From DASRLE01 sp963825315 (GTDB lineage Bacteria > Verrucomicrobiota > Verrucomicrobiia > Limisphaerales > Palsa-1400), in NCBI GenBank assembly GCA_963825315.1, contig CAWGST010000002.1:248001-312000 (forward strand): a stretch of DNA of 64,000 nucleotides, read 5' to 3'. The notes under the pieces were generated by a model, which was not told where the DNA came from, made no database searches, and saw only the letters and a program-made list of their open reading frames with translations. Positions 25,503-34,863 of this stretch are shown one piece after another. Position numbers and translations under genes: made by a program. The first letter of the stretch is position 1. Every line of letters begins with the position of its first letter.

Positions 25503-27476
25503 ATGAATGAGAGCGGAGTTTTTGCCGGCGCTGACCGGCGGATTTACGACGTGAAAACCAGGGCGCCCGGCCCGGCGGGGCGTCTGCCCATCACGGACGA
25601 AATGTTGCGCCGCCAACCCAGCGGCAATTTATTCGGTTTGACACAAAACGCCGGCATGGGGTGGAAAGCCGAAGAACTGGGGCGCAAACAATTCCTCCTC
25701 CTCAGCACCCAGGGCGGATTGCGCGCTCCCGACGGCTCTCCCATCGCGCTGGGCTATCACACCGGCCATTGGGAGATCGGCCTGCTGGTCGAAGCCGCCG
25801 CCCGCGAATTGCGCCGCTGTCAAACCATCCCTTTTGCCGCGTTCTGTTCTGATCCCTGCGATGGCCGCACCCAGGGGACAGCCGGAATGTTTGACAGTCT
25901 CCCTTATCGCAACGATGCCGCGCAGGTCTTTCGGCGCCTGATCCGTTCGCTGCCGGAATGCCGGGGCGTCCTGGGGGTGGCCACTTGCGACAAAGGACTT
26001 CCTGCCATGATGATGGCCCTGGCCGGAAGCGGCGGCCTGCCTTGCGTGCTCGTTCCCGGCGGCGTCACCCTGCCCGCCGACAACGGCGAAGACGCGGGCG
26101 CCGTCCAGACGCTGGGAGCGCGTTACGCCCACGGTTTGGTTTCTCTGGAGGAAGCGGCCGAATTGGGGTGTCGCGCGTGCGGCTCGCCCGGCGGCGGCTG
26201 CCAGTTCCTTGGAACGGCTGCCACCGCGCAGGTCGTCGGTGAAGCGCTTGGGCTGGCGTTGCCTCATACGGCCCTGGCGCCATCGGGCCAGCCGGTCTGG
26301 ATGGAAATTGCCACCCGGTCAGCCCAGGCCCTCCTCGCACTGGAAAAACGCGGCCTGAAAACATGCGACATTTTGACTGACGCAAGCATTCATAACGCCA
26401 TGGTCGTGCATGCCGCTTTCGGCGGATCCACCAATCTGCTGCTGCACATTCCGGCCATTGCCCACGCCGCGGGATTGCGCCGGCCCGTTGTCAACGATTG
26501 GATCGAAGTCAACTGCCAAACCCCGCGCCTGGTCAGCGTCCTCCCCAACGGACCGGTGCATCATCCGACCGTCCGGGTGTTCCTGGCCGGCGGCGTTCCG
26601 GAAGTCATGCTGCGCCTGCGCCGCTTGCATCTTCTTGACACGTCCGTTTTGACGGTCGCCGGCCAATCCCTCGGCCCCGTCCTCGACGCTTGGGAAGGTT
26701 CCGAACGCCGCCGTCGTTTCCGGGCCATTTTGAAACAGCAGGACGGCATCGAGGCTGACGAGGTGATTCTCTCGCCGGAACAGTCGCGCGCCATGGGGCT
26801 GACCGCAACCGTCGCCTTTCCCCGGGGCAACCTCGCCCCCGAAGGCGCTGTCATCAAGAGCACCGCGCTGGACCCTTCGGTCGTGGGCGCGGATGGGGTC
26901 TATCGCAAAGAGGGCCCGGCGCGCGTTTTCACCAGTGAACGTGCCGCCATGGAGGCAATCAAGCGCCGCCAAATCCAGGCGGGCGACATCATGGTTTTGG
27001 CGGGCATTGGCCCGATGGGAACGGGAATGGAAGAAACCTACCAGGTCACTTCCGCCCTCAAACATCTTCCCTTCGGCAAAGATGTCGCGGTCATTACAGA
27101 CGCGCGGTTTTCTGGCGTTTCCACCGGCGCGTGCATCGGTCATGTCGGCCCGGAGGCCCTGGCCGGCGGCCCGATCGGCAAGCTGCGCAACGGCAACCGC
27201 ATCCGCATTATCGTTGATTGCGCCAGCCTGGAAGGCGGCGTCGATCTGGTGGGCGACAGTGCCCGGACCTTCAGCCCCGAAGAAGCCGCTCGCGTCCTCG
27301 CCGACCGTGCCCCGGTCGCGGACCTCGCCCCGGACCCCCGTCTCCCGCAGGACAGCCGTCTTTGGTCGGTTTTGCAGCGCGCCAGCGGCGGAACGTGGGG
27401 TGGGTGCGTGTTCGACGCCGATCGCATCAGCGCCTTGCTGGAGGCCGGGCTGGACGCCGAAGGCCGGAGCACTTAG
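25503..27476 (+). CDS. YjhG/YagF-type D-xylonate dehydratase (IlvD/Edd family)
   Basis: 657 aa, the usual length of the YjhG/YagF branch. N-terminus IYDVKTRAPGPAGRLPIT, Fe-S cysteines in FCSDPCDGRTQG, VATCDKGLPAMM and CGSPGGGCQFLGTA, then HAAFGGSTNLLLH. The family dehydrates sugar acids such as D-xylonate to 2-keto-3-deoxy acids using an iron-sulfur cluster. Divergent from the dehydrogenase-FAH pair with about 90 bp between starts, so probably shares its regulation. Its stop overlaps the stop of the convergent thioesterase gene. Confidence 0.88.
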   Translation: MNESGVFAGADRRIYDVKTRAPGPAGRLPITDEMLRRQPSGNLFGLTQNAGMGWKAEELGRKQFLLLSTQGGLRAPDGSPIALGYHTGHWEIGLLVEAAARELRRCQTIPFAAFCSDPCDGRTQGTAGMFDSLPYRNDAAQVFRRLIRSLPECRGVLGVATCDKGLPAMMMALAGSGGLPCVLVPGGVTLPADNGEDAGAVQTLGARYAHGLVSLEEAAELGCRACGSPGGGCQFLGTAATAQVVGEALGLALPHTALAPSGQPVWMEIATRSAQALLALEKRGLKTCDILTDASIHNAMVVHAAFGGSTNLLLHIPAIAHAAGLRRPVVNDWIEVNCQTPRLVSVLPNGPVHHPTVRVFLAGGVPEVMLRLRRLHLLDTSVLTVAGQSLGPVLDAWEGSERRRRFRAILKQQDGIEADEVILSPEQSRAMGLTATVAFPRGNLAPEGAVIKSTALDPSVVGADGVYRKEGPARVFTSERAAMEAIKRRQIQAGDIMVLAGIGPMGTGMEETYQVTSALKHLPFGKDVAVITDARFSGVSTGACIGHVGPEALAGGPIGKLRNGNRIRIIVDCASLEGGVDLVGDSARTFSPEEAARVLADRAPVADLAPDPRLPQDSRLWSVLQRASGGTWGGCVFDADRISALLEAGLDAEGRST

Positions 27477-27865
27477 ACCTTGTCCTTCTTCCGATAGGCC
27501 AGGCCTTGGAAGTGCGCAATCAGGTCACCCTGGTCGTCCTTGATTTCGACCGAATAGGTTCCGATTTTGAAGTTTTTGGCCAGTTCCCGCGCCTCGGCCC
27601 AAAGGGTCCCCGTGCCGGCGGCTTTCATGAAAGTGATGCTGGCGTTGACCGCCACAGCCACCGTGCCGTGCGAATTGGACGCCGCGGCGAAGGCGAAGTC
27701 GGCCAGTGTAAAAATGGCGCCGCCCTGCACGGTGCCAATGCCATTGAGATGGTGCGGATGGAGCGTCATGCGGGCGGAAGCGCGGCCGGGTGAAACGGAG
27801 AGCAATTCAATATTGCATCGCCCGGCAAACTGGTCGTTTCGAAGCCGCTGTTTGACCTCTTCCAT
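27473..27865 (-). CDS. PaaI-family hotdog thioesterase
   Basis: 130 aa. LLSVSPGRASARMTLHPHHLNGIGTVQGGAIFTLADFAFA contains the hotdog helix and the HLNGIGTVQGG loop of PaaI-type acyl-CoA thioesterases, which recycle CoA from aryl-acetyl-CoA intermediates. Last gene of a thioesterase-PaaK-ACT-thioesterase unit; convergent with the dehydratase. Confidence 0.88.
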   Translation of the reverse strand: MEEVKQRLRNDQFAGRCNIELLSVSPGRASARMTLHPHHLNGIGTVQGGAIFTLADFAFAAASNSHGTVAVAVNASITFMKAAGTGTLWAEARELAKNFKIGTYSVEIKDDQGDLIAHFQGLAYRKKDKV

Positions 27866-27891
27866 ATGCGTCCTGTTGTGGATTGGCTCCT

Positions 27892-28332
27892 TCAGCCTTC
27901 GAGCCGCTTGAAGAGTTCGACGTTTCCGACAACGTTGATCTTGCTTTTTTGCAGCGCGCCAACGGCTTTGTCCGGGTCGTCGAAGCGGAAGACGAAGAAG
28001 CCTTTGCTGTCACGCTTGAACGGGAAGGCATACATGTACTCCAGATTGATGCCGGTCTCCTCGATCACCGCCAGGACCCCGGCCAAACCGCCCGGGTGGT
28101 CGGGAACTTCGATGGCCAGCACCTCGGTGACCTTCACCACCAAACCGTTCTTCTCCAGAAGCTTTTTTGCCGCCGCCCAGTCGCGAACGATCAGGCGCAG
28201 GATGCCGTATTGCCGGGCCTCGGCAATGCTGAGGGTGAGGATGTTGATTTTGGCGCCAGCCAGAAGTTTGACCGGAGCACTGAGCGCGCCGGGTTTGTTT
28301 TCCAGGAAGAGGGAGAGTTGCTTGAGTTTCAT
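27892..28332 (-). CDS. Tandem ACT-domain protein
   Basis: 146 aa with two ACT repeats: KQLSLFLENKPGALSAPVKLL and VLAIEVPDHPGGLAGVLAVI. ACT domains bind amino acids. Stand-alone tandem ACT proteins are often encoded next to phenylacetate-CoA ligases, as here 21 nt after PaaK. It probably senses an aromatic amino acid, inferred from context. Paralogous to the gene at 36176. Confidence 0.85.
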   Translation of the reverse strand: MKLKQLSLFLENKPGALSAPVKLLAGAKINILTLSIAEARQYGILRLIVRDWAAAKKLLEKNGLVVKVTEVLAIEVPDHPGGLAGVLAVIEETGINLEYMYAFPFKRDSKGFFVFRFDDPDKAVGALQKSKINVVGNVELFKRLEG

Positions 28333-28353
28333 ATTCAGTCCGGATATTACATT

Positions 28354-29685
28354 TTACATTTTGCGCTGATCGATAACGCGTTTGGCTTTGCCCTCGCTGC
28401 GCTGAATGGAATGCGGCTGGATCAGACGGACGCGCGGCCGCAATCCGGTCGTGGTTTCGATGGATTTGGTGAGGCGGGCCTGCAATTGTTCCAGTCCGCC
28501 CATGGTGTCGCTGAACACATCACGCGTGACTTCAACCTGCACTTCCATTTCATCCAGTCCTTTTTCGCGCGTCAGAATAATCTGGTAATGCGGCAGCGCG
28601 CCCTCGACCTTTAAGAGCGCGGTTTCGATTTGCGATGGGTAAACATTGACGCCGCGGATGATGATCATGTCGTCGCTCCGGCGGCTGATGCGTTTGATGC
28701 GGCGCAACGTCCGTCCGCAGCCGCAAGGTTCCGAGGCAAGGGCGGTGATGTCGCGCGTGCGATAACGGATCATGGGCATGGCGTGCTTGCTCAATGTGGT
28801 CAGCACCAATTCGCCCTCCACGCCGTCAGGGCACGGCTTGCCCGTCGCAGAATCGATCACCTCCGGGTAGAAGAAATCCTCGAAGATGTGCGGCCCGGCC
28901 TGGCAAGGGCATTCCATGGCCACGCCGGGGCCGATGATTTCCGACAGCCCATAGATGTCATACGCCTTGATTCCGCTGTCTTGTTCAATGCGCTGGCGCA
29001 TTGATTCCGTCCACGGCTCCGCGCCAAAAACGCCGGCGCGCAAAGGCAACTCCTTGAGGTTGACGCCCAGCTCGGCCGCCTGATCAATGATGTGCAGAAA
29101 ATAACTCGGCGTGCAGCAAATGGCGGTGACATTGAAATCCTTGAGCACCATGATTTGGCGCTGGGTGTTGCCCCCGGATATGGGAATCACCGTTGCGCCA
29201 AGCGCCTCCGCCCCATAATGCGCGCCCAACCCGCCGGTGAAAAGGCCGTAGCCATAGGCATTCTGAATGATGTCCCCGCGATGCAACCCGCACGCCGCGA
29301 AGCTGCGACACATGACGTTGGTCCAGACATCAATGTCTTGTTGGGTGTAGGCAACCACGATCGGCTTGCCGGTCGTGCCCGTCGAAGCGTGCAGCCGGAC
29401 GATCTCGCTCATCGGGCTTGCGAACAATCCGAAGGGATAGCCGTCGCGCAGGTCGGTCTTGTCGCAGAACGGCAGCCGCTTGAGGTCGTCCAGGGATTGG
29501 ATGTCGCCCGGCTCCATGCCCCGGTCGCTCATGCGGCGCCGGAAGAGGGCCACGTTGTTGAACGCTTGCGTGATCATATTCCTCAGGCGTTCCAATTGCA
29601 ATTCGCGCAACTGGCTGGCTGGAAGAAAATCCGGCGCGCTGATGGGATCGAAGGGCGCCACTTTTTGGATGGAGTGTTTGCTCAT
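28354..29685 (-). CDS. paaK: Phenylacetate-CoA ligase (copy 1)
   Basis: 443 aa from ATG 29685, which overlaps the thioesterase stop (ATGA). AMP-binding P-loop STGTTGKPIVV, then YGLSEIIGPG, CGCGRTLRRIKRISRRSDDMI and the C-terminal GKAKRVIDQR. It activates phenylacetate or other aryl acids to the CoA thioester with ATP in the cytoplasm. It retains the full C-terminal domain, unlike copy 2. Operon with thioesterases and an ACT protein. Confidence 0.92.
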   Translation of the reverse strand: MSKHSIQKVAPFDPISAPDFLPASQLRELQLERLRNMITQAFNNVALFRRRMSDRGMEPGDIQSLDDLKRLPFCDKTDLRDGYPFGLFASPMSEIVRLHASTGTTGKPIVVAYTQQDIDVWTNVMCRSFAACGLHRGDIIQNAYGYGLFTGGLGAHYGAEALGATVIPISGGNTQRQIMVLKDFNVTAICCTPSYFLHIIDQAAELGVNLKELPLRAGVFGAEPWTESMRQRIEQDSGIKAYDIYGLSEIIGPGVAMECPCQAGPHIFEDFFYPEVIDSATGKPCPDGVEGELVLTTLSKHAMPMIRYRTRDITALASEPCGCGRTLRRIKRISRRSDDMIIIRGVNVYPSQIETALLKVEGALPHYQIILTREKGLDEMEVQVEVTRDVFSDTMGGLEQLQARLTKSIETTTGLRPRVRLIQPHSIQRSEGKAKRVIDQRKM

Positions 29686-30134
29686 GGGGATTCGGTTGCT
29701 TTGGCCACCATAACCGCGAACCAATCGGGCGGCCGAATCGGTTTGTGGGTGGCATCGGTGAAGGCATGGATGGTGTAACCGCGCACCACCGGATTTCCGG
29801 TGGACTGATGGTTGATCTGCACGTCGAAGCGAAGGCGGGCGCGCCCGGCAAGTTCCGCGGAAGTCGAAACAACGAGCAAATCATCATAGCGCGCTCCGCC
29901 GCGAAATTCCAGGTGCGCTTCGACCAGGGGCAGAAACACGCCTTGCGCCTCAAGCGCGGCGTAGGAAAGACCGAGCCGGTGGCGCATCCATTCCGTCCGC
30001 CCGCACTCGAACCACTCGAGCGCGCGCGAGTTGTAGAAAGTTCCCATCTGGTCCGTTTCGCTGTAGCGGACACGCAAGTTCAACAAGTCTGCGGGCTTGC
30101 TCAAGGCGGGTTTATGCGGCGGTGGCGGCTGCAT
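29682..30134 (-). CDS. Acyl-CoA thioesterase, 4-hydroxybenzoyl-CoA type
   Basis: 150 aa from ATG 30134 (MQPPPPHKPALS); the frame is open to 30278 but those extra residues do not look like the family. Hotdog core RVRYSETDQMGTFYNSRALEWFECGRTEWMR contains the catalytic Asp region of YbgC/FadM-type thioesterases. Its stop overlaps the start of paaK, so it is the first gene of this unit. Confidence 0.85.
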   Translation of the reverse strand: MQPPPPHKPALSKPADLLNLRVRYSETDQMGTFYNSRALEWFECGRTEWMRHRLGLSYAALEAQGVFLPLVEAHLEFRGGARYDDLLVVSTSAELAGRARLRFDVQINHQSTGNPVVRGYTIHAFTDATHKPIRPPDWFAVMVAKATESP

Positions 30135-31558
30135 GGGCGCTCTTGTTTTGGAATAGCTTTCGCATATTTCGCATATTTCATGATCATCTATTCTCGTCCC
30201 AATTCCAGCAAAATCTGAGTTTTGACAGAATTGACGGGACAGGTGGAATATTTTGCCACAAAGAACCCGGCGCGGCAAGCCGCAACCAAAGCGAGCCTGA
30301 ATTGAAAATTTGTGATTGAGAATTTCTCATTTGTCATTCGGAAAGACGGTTCGGAACATTTTGCGCAAAAATGCGCGATTCCCAGGAATGGCACTTCGGA
30401 GGGGAATGGCCGCGAAGAGACACAAAATGCACAAGAAGAGAAATCCTCTTTTGCCCTGATAACAAGTTTATCACTGCGACTGACTGCGACTGACTGCGAC
30501 GGGGTTGGACTGGCGTGGTTAACGACACGCTGAGATTAAGATTAGGATTATGATTAAAATTATGAGGATTCATTGACCCTCCCCCATAACCACAGGGCGG
30601 AATTGCACGGATTTGGGCATTTTTGGCATTTTTAAATTTTTTCCTCTATTCGATTGACCCCCTCCCCCCATACACCCACCCGTAAAAAATTACGTATAAT
30701 CCGTAAGATGCCCGTCTGCTCTTTCGGTCGGAACAGATTGGGCGGCAACAGGTTGCAATTGGGAAATGGGCCAAAACAGATTTTACGGTTCTTACGGTTC
30801 TTTCGGTTTTCTTTTCCGCTTTCACTGAAGAGCTACGGCGCGAGAAGCCTGCCCTTGCCGCGCCAGGGATTATGGCAGGGGAATCAGAAGGACAGAGTCC
30901 TTGATTCCCATTCCCTTGCCAAACATTCCCCTGCCATTCGGCGCGACACAGCGTGCTCATTTGACGATTTTAGCACAAAAGGCGGAATTTGTACAGGTCA
31001 TGGTGGGAGGTTTTTTTATCACACAAAAACCCTGTAAACATTGATAAAAACGCGTGTCGGGGGCCTGTTTGTCAAGTATGTATTCTTGACAAGCAGCCCA
31101 AAAACCGGGCTTTTTTTGACCACAGAAGGAACACCTTTTGCGCGTTTCCATATTATCGGTTGACCGTCCGGCCAATCGCGGCGCAGGTTTTTCAAAGACG
31201 CGGCAGACGATTCTCGTTCTCCCCCATCCGCCTTCGCTCCGCTATGGCGCGACAAGGGAGAGAAGGCCGGGATGAGGGAGTGCAACGCTTTGACACCTCA
31301 TCTTCAGCGGCTTTTGCGCGGCACAACGGAAAGTTGCCAGGTCTGCCATGGAGAACCGGGCAGACGCCAAACACCGGAATACACTTGTCTTTCAGCGCCA
31401 TACGGGCTTAAATGGCAGCGGGTTCCGAAGAAAACAATGCGTAATTATGCTGCGCAAGGAAGATGGAATAATTTTCAAACGACGTATCGCCCGCTCGCCG
31501 ACGCCTGGGCGTTGTATGACAACTCCGGGCGAAAACCCCGGCTGCTGGAGAAAGCACC
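30135..31558. other. Repeat-rich gene-poor stretch
   Basis: About 1.4 kb without a frame that looks coding. It contains simple ACTGCG repeats (30473-30500), C-rich tracts (30657-30668), several TTACGGTTCTT-like repeats (30782-30805), an inverted TTGTCAAG/CTTGACAA pair (about 31070-31093) and a possible terminator hairpin at 31095. AT content is higher than in flanking genes. Confidence 0.5.
31095..31117. terminator. Possible intrinsic terminator
   Basis: A short stem AGCCC/GGGCT (loop AAAAACC) is followed by a run of seven T. The stem is only 5 bp, so this is a weak call, and no gene ends close by on the plus strand. Confidence 0.3.
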
Positions 31559-31717
31559 ATGAAAAAAACGAAGCGAAATAAACCGGACAAAGATTTCGCC
31601 GCTGCGGTGGGCCGCGCCCTGATCCGTGCCGGCCGGGTGGCGCGCAAAACCGCCCGCATGCACGGCACACCAATCTATCTGTGGCGCGATGGCAAGGTCG
31701 TCGCCGAAAAACCCTGA
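31559..31717 (+). CDS. Small basic protein of unknown function
   Basis: 52 aa, starting MKKTKRNKPDKDFAAAVGRA and ending TPIYLWRDGKVVAEKP. GGAGAAAG lies 6 nt upstream of the ATG. It has a basic N-terminal helix and a C-terminal beta pair of the form GTPIY-x-W-x-DGKVV-x-x-KP, a pattern I recall from small uncharacterised bacterial proteins often near toxin-antitoxin genes. It lies 380 bp from the YafQ-RelB pair. Confidence 0.55.
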   Translation: MKKTKRNKPDKDFAAAVGRALIRAGRVARKTARMHGTPIYLWRDGKVVAEKP

Positions 31718-32094
31718 CGCTCCGATGGCGACGGCGGATCACAGACCGTCACGTTGCTGGATTGTTGAGGGGTTGCCCCGGGATTGCCATTGCCGCATTT
31801 GTGAGTGGACAGGGCGGGCGGGGCGGTCTAAAGATAAAGAGGCGCGGGCGGGCTGGTTGCGGCAAGAAATGACCATGAAGCTCAAACTGGCTTGCCAAAC
31901 GATTCAACATGGGTGCGGCGGGTTCCTGGCCAACCTGCTGCGCGAAGCGCGCAGCAAACGAAAATATGTGGTTATGCGGGACTGACCCGTTTACGTTTAC
32001 GAAAATATGCGGTTATGCGGGACTGACCCGTTTATATGCGGGACTGACCCGTTTATGACCCGTTTACGTTTACCCCTCTCTTTCGCGTTCTGGC
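31718..32094. other. Gene-free stretch with GGGACTGACCC repeats
   Basis: 377 bp without a supported gene. The last third is a tandem or dispersed repeat (see 31964-32074). Confidence 0.5.
31964..32074. repeat. Imperfect tandem GGGACTGACCC-GTTTA repeat
   Basis: Three copies of ATGCGGGACTGACCCGTTTA plus partial units with CGTTTACGAAAATATG between them. The GGGACTGACC core recurs at 49593-49604 and at 53966-53974, next to the insertion nest. Confidence 0.75.
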
Positions 32095-32364
32095 TTAACG
32101 AAACAAGTCGCTATGTGTTCCGGTTCGCTCGAAACAAACATGGGTTTCAACAATTGTGTAAATCAGAATCCAATCCGGCTGAATATGGCAGTCCCGGCTG
32201 CCGGCAAAATTGCCGCGTAATGGATGGTCTTTGTATTCCGGCGGGAGTGGCTTGCCTTCAATCAAAAGGTCAAGAACCGCTTTGAGTTCCGCCAAATCCT
32301 TGCCGCGTTTTTCGGCGTGTTTGACGTCTTTCTTGAATTGCGTGGTTCGGCTGAAGGATCTCAC
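32095..32364 (-). CDS. YafQ-family toxin (RelE superfamily)
   Basis: 89 aa. RTTQFKKDVKHAEKRGKDL, PLRGNFAGSRDCHIQPDWILIY and a C-terminal RTGTHSDLF are the YafQ pattern, including the HIQPDWILIY strand and a terminal His-x-Asp-LF. YafQ enzymes cut ribosome-bound mRNA. Start overlaps the antitoxin stop (ATGA). Antitoxin-first order, the reverse of the BrnT pair at 6.5 kb. Confidence 0.88.
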   Translation of the reverse strand: MRSFSRTTQFKKDVKHAEKRGKDLAELKAVLDLLIEGKPLPPEYKDHPLRGNFAGSRDCHIQPDWILIYTIVETHVCFERTGTHSDLFR

Positions 32365-32621
32365 AACCCCAGATCAGCGTAGAGTTCCTTCTTGCTGGCA
32401 AAATGTTTCACATTTTTTCCTGACTTGCTTTCGCGCAGCGTTTTGGCGGTCAAACGGTTGGGAAGCGACACGGTAAATGGCAGTTGGCGCCGCAATTTGA
32501 TTTGCCGATAAAGCAAAAGTATGGTTTCAGAAGCGGTTAGACCGAGGCGCGACAGGATGTCTTCCACTTCGTTTTTCAGGCCCGGCTCAATCCGGGCGCG
32601 GACTGTGGCAGTTTTGCTCAT
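32361..32621 (-). CDS. RelB/DinJ-family antitoxin
   Basis: 86 aa from ATG 32621 (MSKTATVRARIEPGLK). TVRARIEPGLKNEVEDILSR and LGLTASETILLLYRQI are the ribbon-helix-helix block of RelB/DinJ antitoxins. It neutralises the YafQ toxin encoded downstream and normally autoregulates the pair. Confidence 0.88.
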   Translation of the reverse strand: MSKTATVRARIEPGLKNEVEDILSRLGLTASETILLLYRQIKLRRQLPFTVSLPNRLTAKTLRESKSGKNVKHFASKKELYADLGL

Positions 32622-32686
32622 AACCTGAATGTAGCCCGTTTGTAGCCACAAGCAAGCCCATTCTGCCACAAGTTTTCACCGGCGAT

Positions 32687-33199
32687 TCACCTTTCATGGA
32701 CACTCTTGTTCTGGCCGGCGCGGCCCAGCAGGAATGCCTGCCGGTTTTCCTCCAGGAACTTCGGCGCAAAGGCCGAGCCGACAGCATCCAGCCACTCTTG
32801 TTCAGCCAGCGACAGGTGCGCGCTCAACGCGCCGAGGAGCGCGACGTTCAACATCTTCTTCTGTGGCAGCTTGTCCGCATCAATCACCGAGGGTTCAATC
32901 GTCATGCCGCCCGAACGCAACAGATGCCGGTTTGGCTCCAATTGCGCCGGTTCGAGCGCCAGGAGAAAATCCGCCTCGCCCGCCGGCACCATGGGGCTGT
33001 AAATTTGGGCCCCAAACCGCACGTCGCAGGTGACCGATCCGCCGCGCTGGCTCATGCCTTTGATTTCGCTCTTCTTGACATCGAAGCCGGCGCGCAGCGC
33101 CACATCCGCAATGATGTCCGTGGCGGTCAGGACGCCCTGGCCGCCCAGGCCGGCAACGACGATGTTACACGGCGGGCGCGCAGAGTTCTTCGTTTTCAT
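32687..33199 (-). CDS. iorB: Indolepyruvate oxidoreductase subunit beta
   Basis: 170 aa from ATG 33199 (MKTKNSARPPCNIVVAGLGG), 35 nt inside the 3' end of iorA. CNIVVAGLGGQGVLTATDIIAD and SEIKGMSQRGGSVTCDVRFG are the gamma-domain signatures of 2-oxoacid:ferredoxin oxidoreductases. Works with IorA to decarboxylate aryl pyruvates to aryl-acetyl-CoA with ferredoxin as electron acceptor. Two earlier in-frame starts (33241, 33220) are possible. Confidence 0.9.
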   Translation of the reverse strand: MKTKNSARPPCNIVVAGLGGQGVLTATDIIADVALRAGFDVKKSEIKGMSQRGGSVTCDVRFGAQIYSPMVPAGEADFLLALEPAQLEPNRHLLRSGGMTIEPSVIDADKLPQKKMLNVALLGALSAHLSLAEQEWLDAVGSAFAPKFLEENRQAFLLGRAGQNKSVHER

Positions 33200-34790
33200 G
33201 GCATTGACAGCGTTTTTCATATTCCTTGAGTTCTCGCGCAATCAGAACGCAGGGCCTCCGCGCGATGATGACGGCCAGTTCGCGGCTCTTGAGGGCTTCC
33301 GTCAGGGCGCGCTCAAACGCGTCCGACCCCGCGCGGGGTTCGACGACCTGGACGCGGCGAATCCCGCACGAACGCGCCATGTCCTCGAGCACGACCTTCC
33401 CCGTCGGTTCATGTTTGAGATTGCGGCCGGTGCCCGGGTGTTCCTGGTGGCCGGTCATGGCGGTGGTTCCGTTGTCAAGAATAATCACCACATGGCCGTT
33501 GGGCGGGGGATTGTAGGCCATTTCGATCAACCCGCTGATGCCGCTGTGGACGAAAGTGCTGTCTCCGATGATGCTGACAACCCGGCTGGCTTGATCGGGC
33601 GGCAGCACGTGGCGCAAACCCAATCCGACCCCCAGGCTCGCTCCCATGCAGACGCACGAATCTATCGCTTCGAACGGTTGCAACACCCCCAGCGTGTAGC
33701 AACCAATGTCTCCGGCCACGATGCAGTTGTGGCGGCGCAGCGCATCGAATACGATCCGGTAGGAACAGGCCTCACAGAGTTGAGGCGGCTTTCCCGGCGG
33801 CGCAGCGGGTTCAGGACTGGTGTCGGCGCGAAGGATGCGCCGCACACGAGTCACGTCCAATTCACCAAAGCGATACATCTCCGGCTTCCCGCTGACTGAT
33901 ATTCCCGCGGCGCGGATGGCTTCGACAAGGTGCGGATCGCCTTCCTCGATCACCACGCAACGCTCGACGCTGGCGGCGAATTCCGCGATCTTGCGCATTG
34001 GCAGAGGATGCGTGAAGCCGAGTTTTAACACGCTGGCCTCCGGCGCCGCTTCGCGCGCGTGCATAAAGGAAATCCCGGAGGTGATGATGCCCAGAGACTT
34101 GCCGCCCGGCACAACCCTGTTCAACGCGCAATCCTCGTTCCATTCCGACATTTCCGAAAGCTTCTGGCGCAACCGCCGGTGGGCGGGCCGCGCATGGCCG
34201 GGAACCATCACGCGCCCTTTCAAATCGCGGACGAAATTCGCGGCTTTGGGAGTGTCGCGCTGGGGACGCGGCCGCACCACTGTGGAACTGTGACAAACCC
34301 GCGTCGTGACGCGAAGCATGACGGGAATCTTCCAGCGCTCGGAAATCTCGATGGCGGCGCGCAGGAAATCGTAAGCCTCCTGGGAGTCGGACGGTTCCAG
34401 CATGGGTACTCCCGCGGCCACTGCGTAGTGACGGTTGTCCTGTTCATTTTGGCTGGAGTGCATTCCCGGGTCATCGGCGGAAACGATCACCAGGGCGCCG
34501 GTCACTCCGGTGTAGGCCGCGGTGAACAGCGGGTCGGAGGCCACGTTGAGGCCGACATGTTTCATCGTGGCCATGGCGCGAGCTCCGCCAAACGCAGCGC
34601 CGATGGCGACCTCCAGCGCAACCTTTTCGTTGGGGGACCATTGGGCGTGGCCGCCCAGCTTTGAAAAATTCTCCAGAATTTCGGTGGAGGGGGTGCCGGG
34701 ATAGCCGGTGCCGAGGGCGACGCCCGCGTGCCAGCCGGCGAGGGCAATGGCTTCGTCCCCGCTTAGCAACAGCCTGTTTCCGTCATCCAT
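33165..34790 (-). CDS. iorA: Indolepyruvate oxidoreductase subunit alpha, no ferredoxin domain
   Basis: 541 aa. N-terminal domain LLLSGDEAIALAGWHAGVAL and GTGYPGTPSTEILENF; C-terminal thiamine-diphosphate domain CEACSYRIVFDALRR, GDIGCYTLG, GDSTFVHSGISGL and LDNGTTAMTGHQEHPGTG. Most IorA proteins end with a 2[4Fe-4S] ferredoxin domain; this one stops after RRPCVLIARELKEYEK and a short Cys-containing tail. Electron transfer may use a separate ferredoxin. Divergent from paaK copy 2, which activates the same class of aryl acids. Confidence 0.9.
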   Translation of the reverse strand: MDDGNRLLLSGDEAIALAGWHAGVALGTGYPGTPSTEILENFSKLGGHAQWSPNEKVALEVAIGAAFGGARAMATMKHVGLNVASDPLFTAAYTGVTGALVIVSADDPGMHSSQNEQDNRHYAVAAGVPMLEPSDSQEAYDFLRAAIEISERWKIPVMLRVTTRVCHSSTVVRPRPQRDTPKAANFVRDLKGRVMVPGHARPAHRRLRQKLSEMSEWNEDCALNRVVPGGKSLGIITSGISFMHAREAAPEASVLKLGFTHPLPMRKIAEFAASVERCVVIEEGDPHLVEAIRAAGISVSGKPEMYRFGELDVTRVRRILRADTSPEPAAPPGKPPQLCEACSYRIVFDALRRHNCIVAGDIGCYTLGVLQPFEAIDSCVCMGASLGVGLGLRHVLPPDQASRVVSIIGDSTFVHSGISGLIEMAYNPPPNGHVVIILDNGTTAMTGHQEHPGTGRNLKHEPTGKVVLEDMARSCGIRRVQVVEPRAGSDAFERALTEALKSRELAVIIARRPCVLIARELKEYEKRCQCHENEELCAPAV

Positions 34791-34863
34791 ATTGTGCCTT
34801 TTACAAAGTGAATAATAGGTCTTGCATAAAATGAACGCAAGTTATATCACTTTGACTAATTCA

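Noticed and set aside
30135..32094. CRISPR array or tRNA cluster in the repeat-rich stretch
   Set aside because: Repeats are too few and irregular and have no constant spacers; no cloverleaf or T-arm consensus found.
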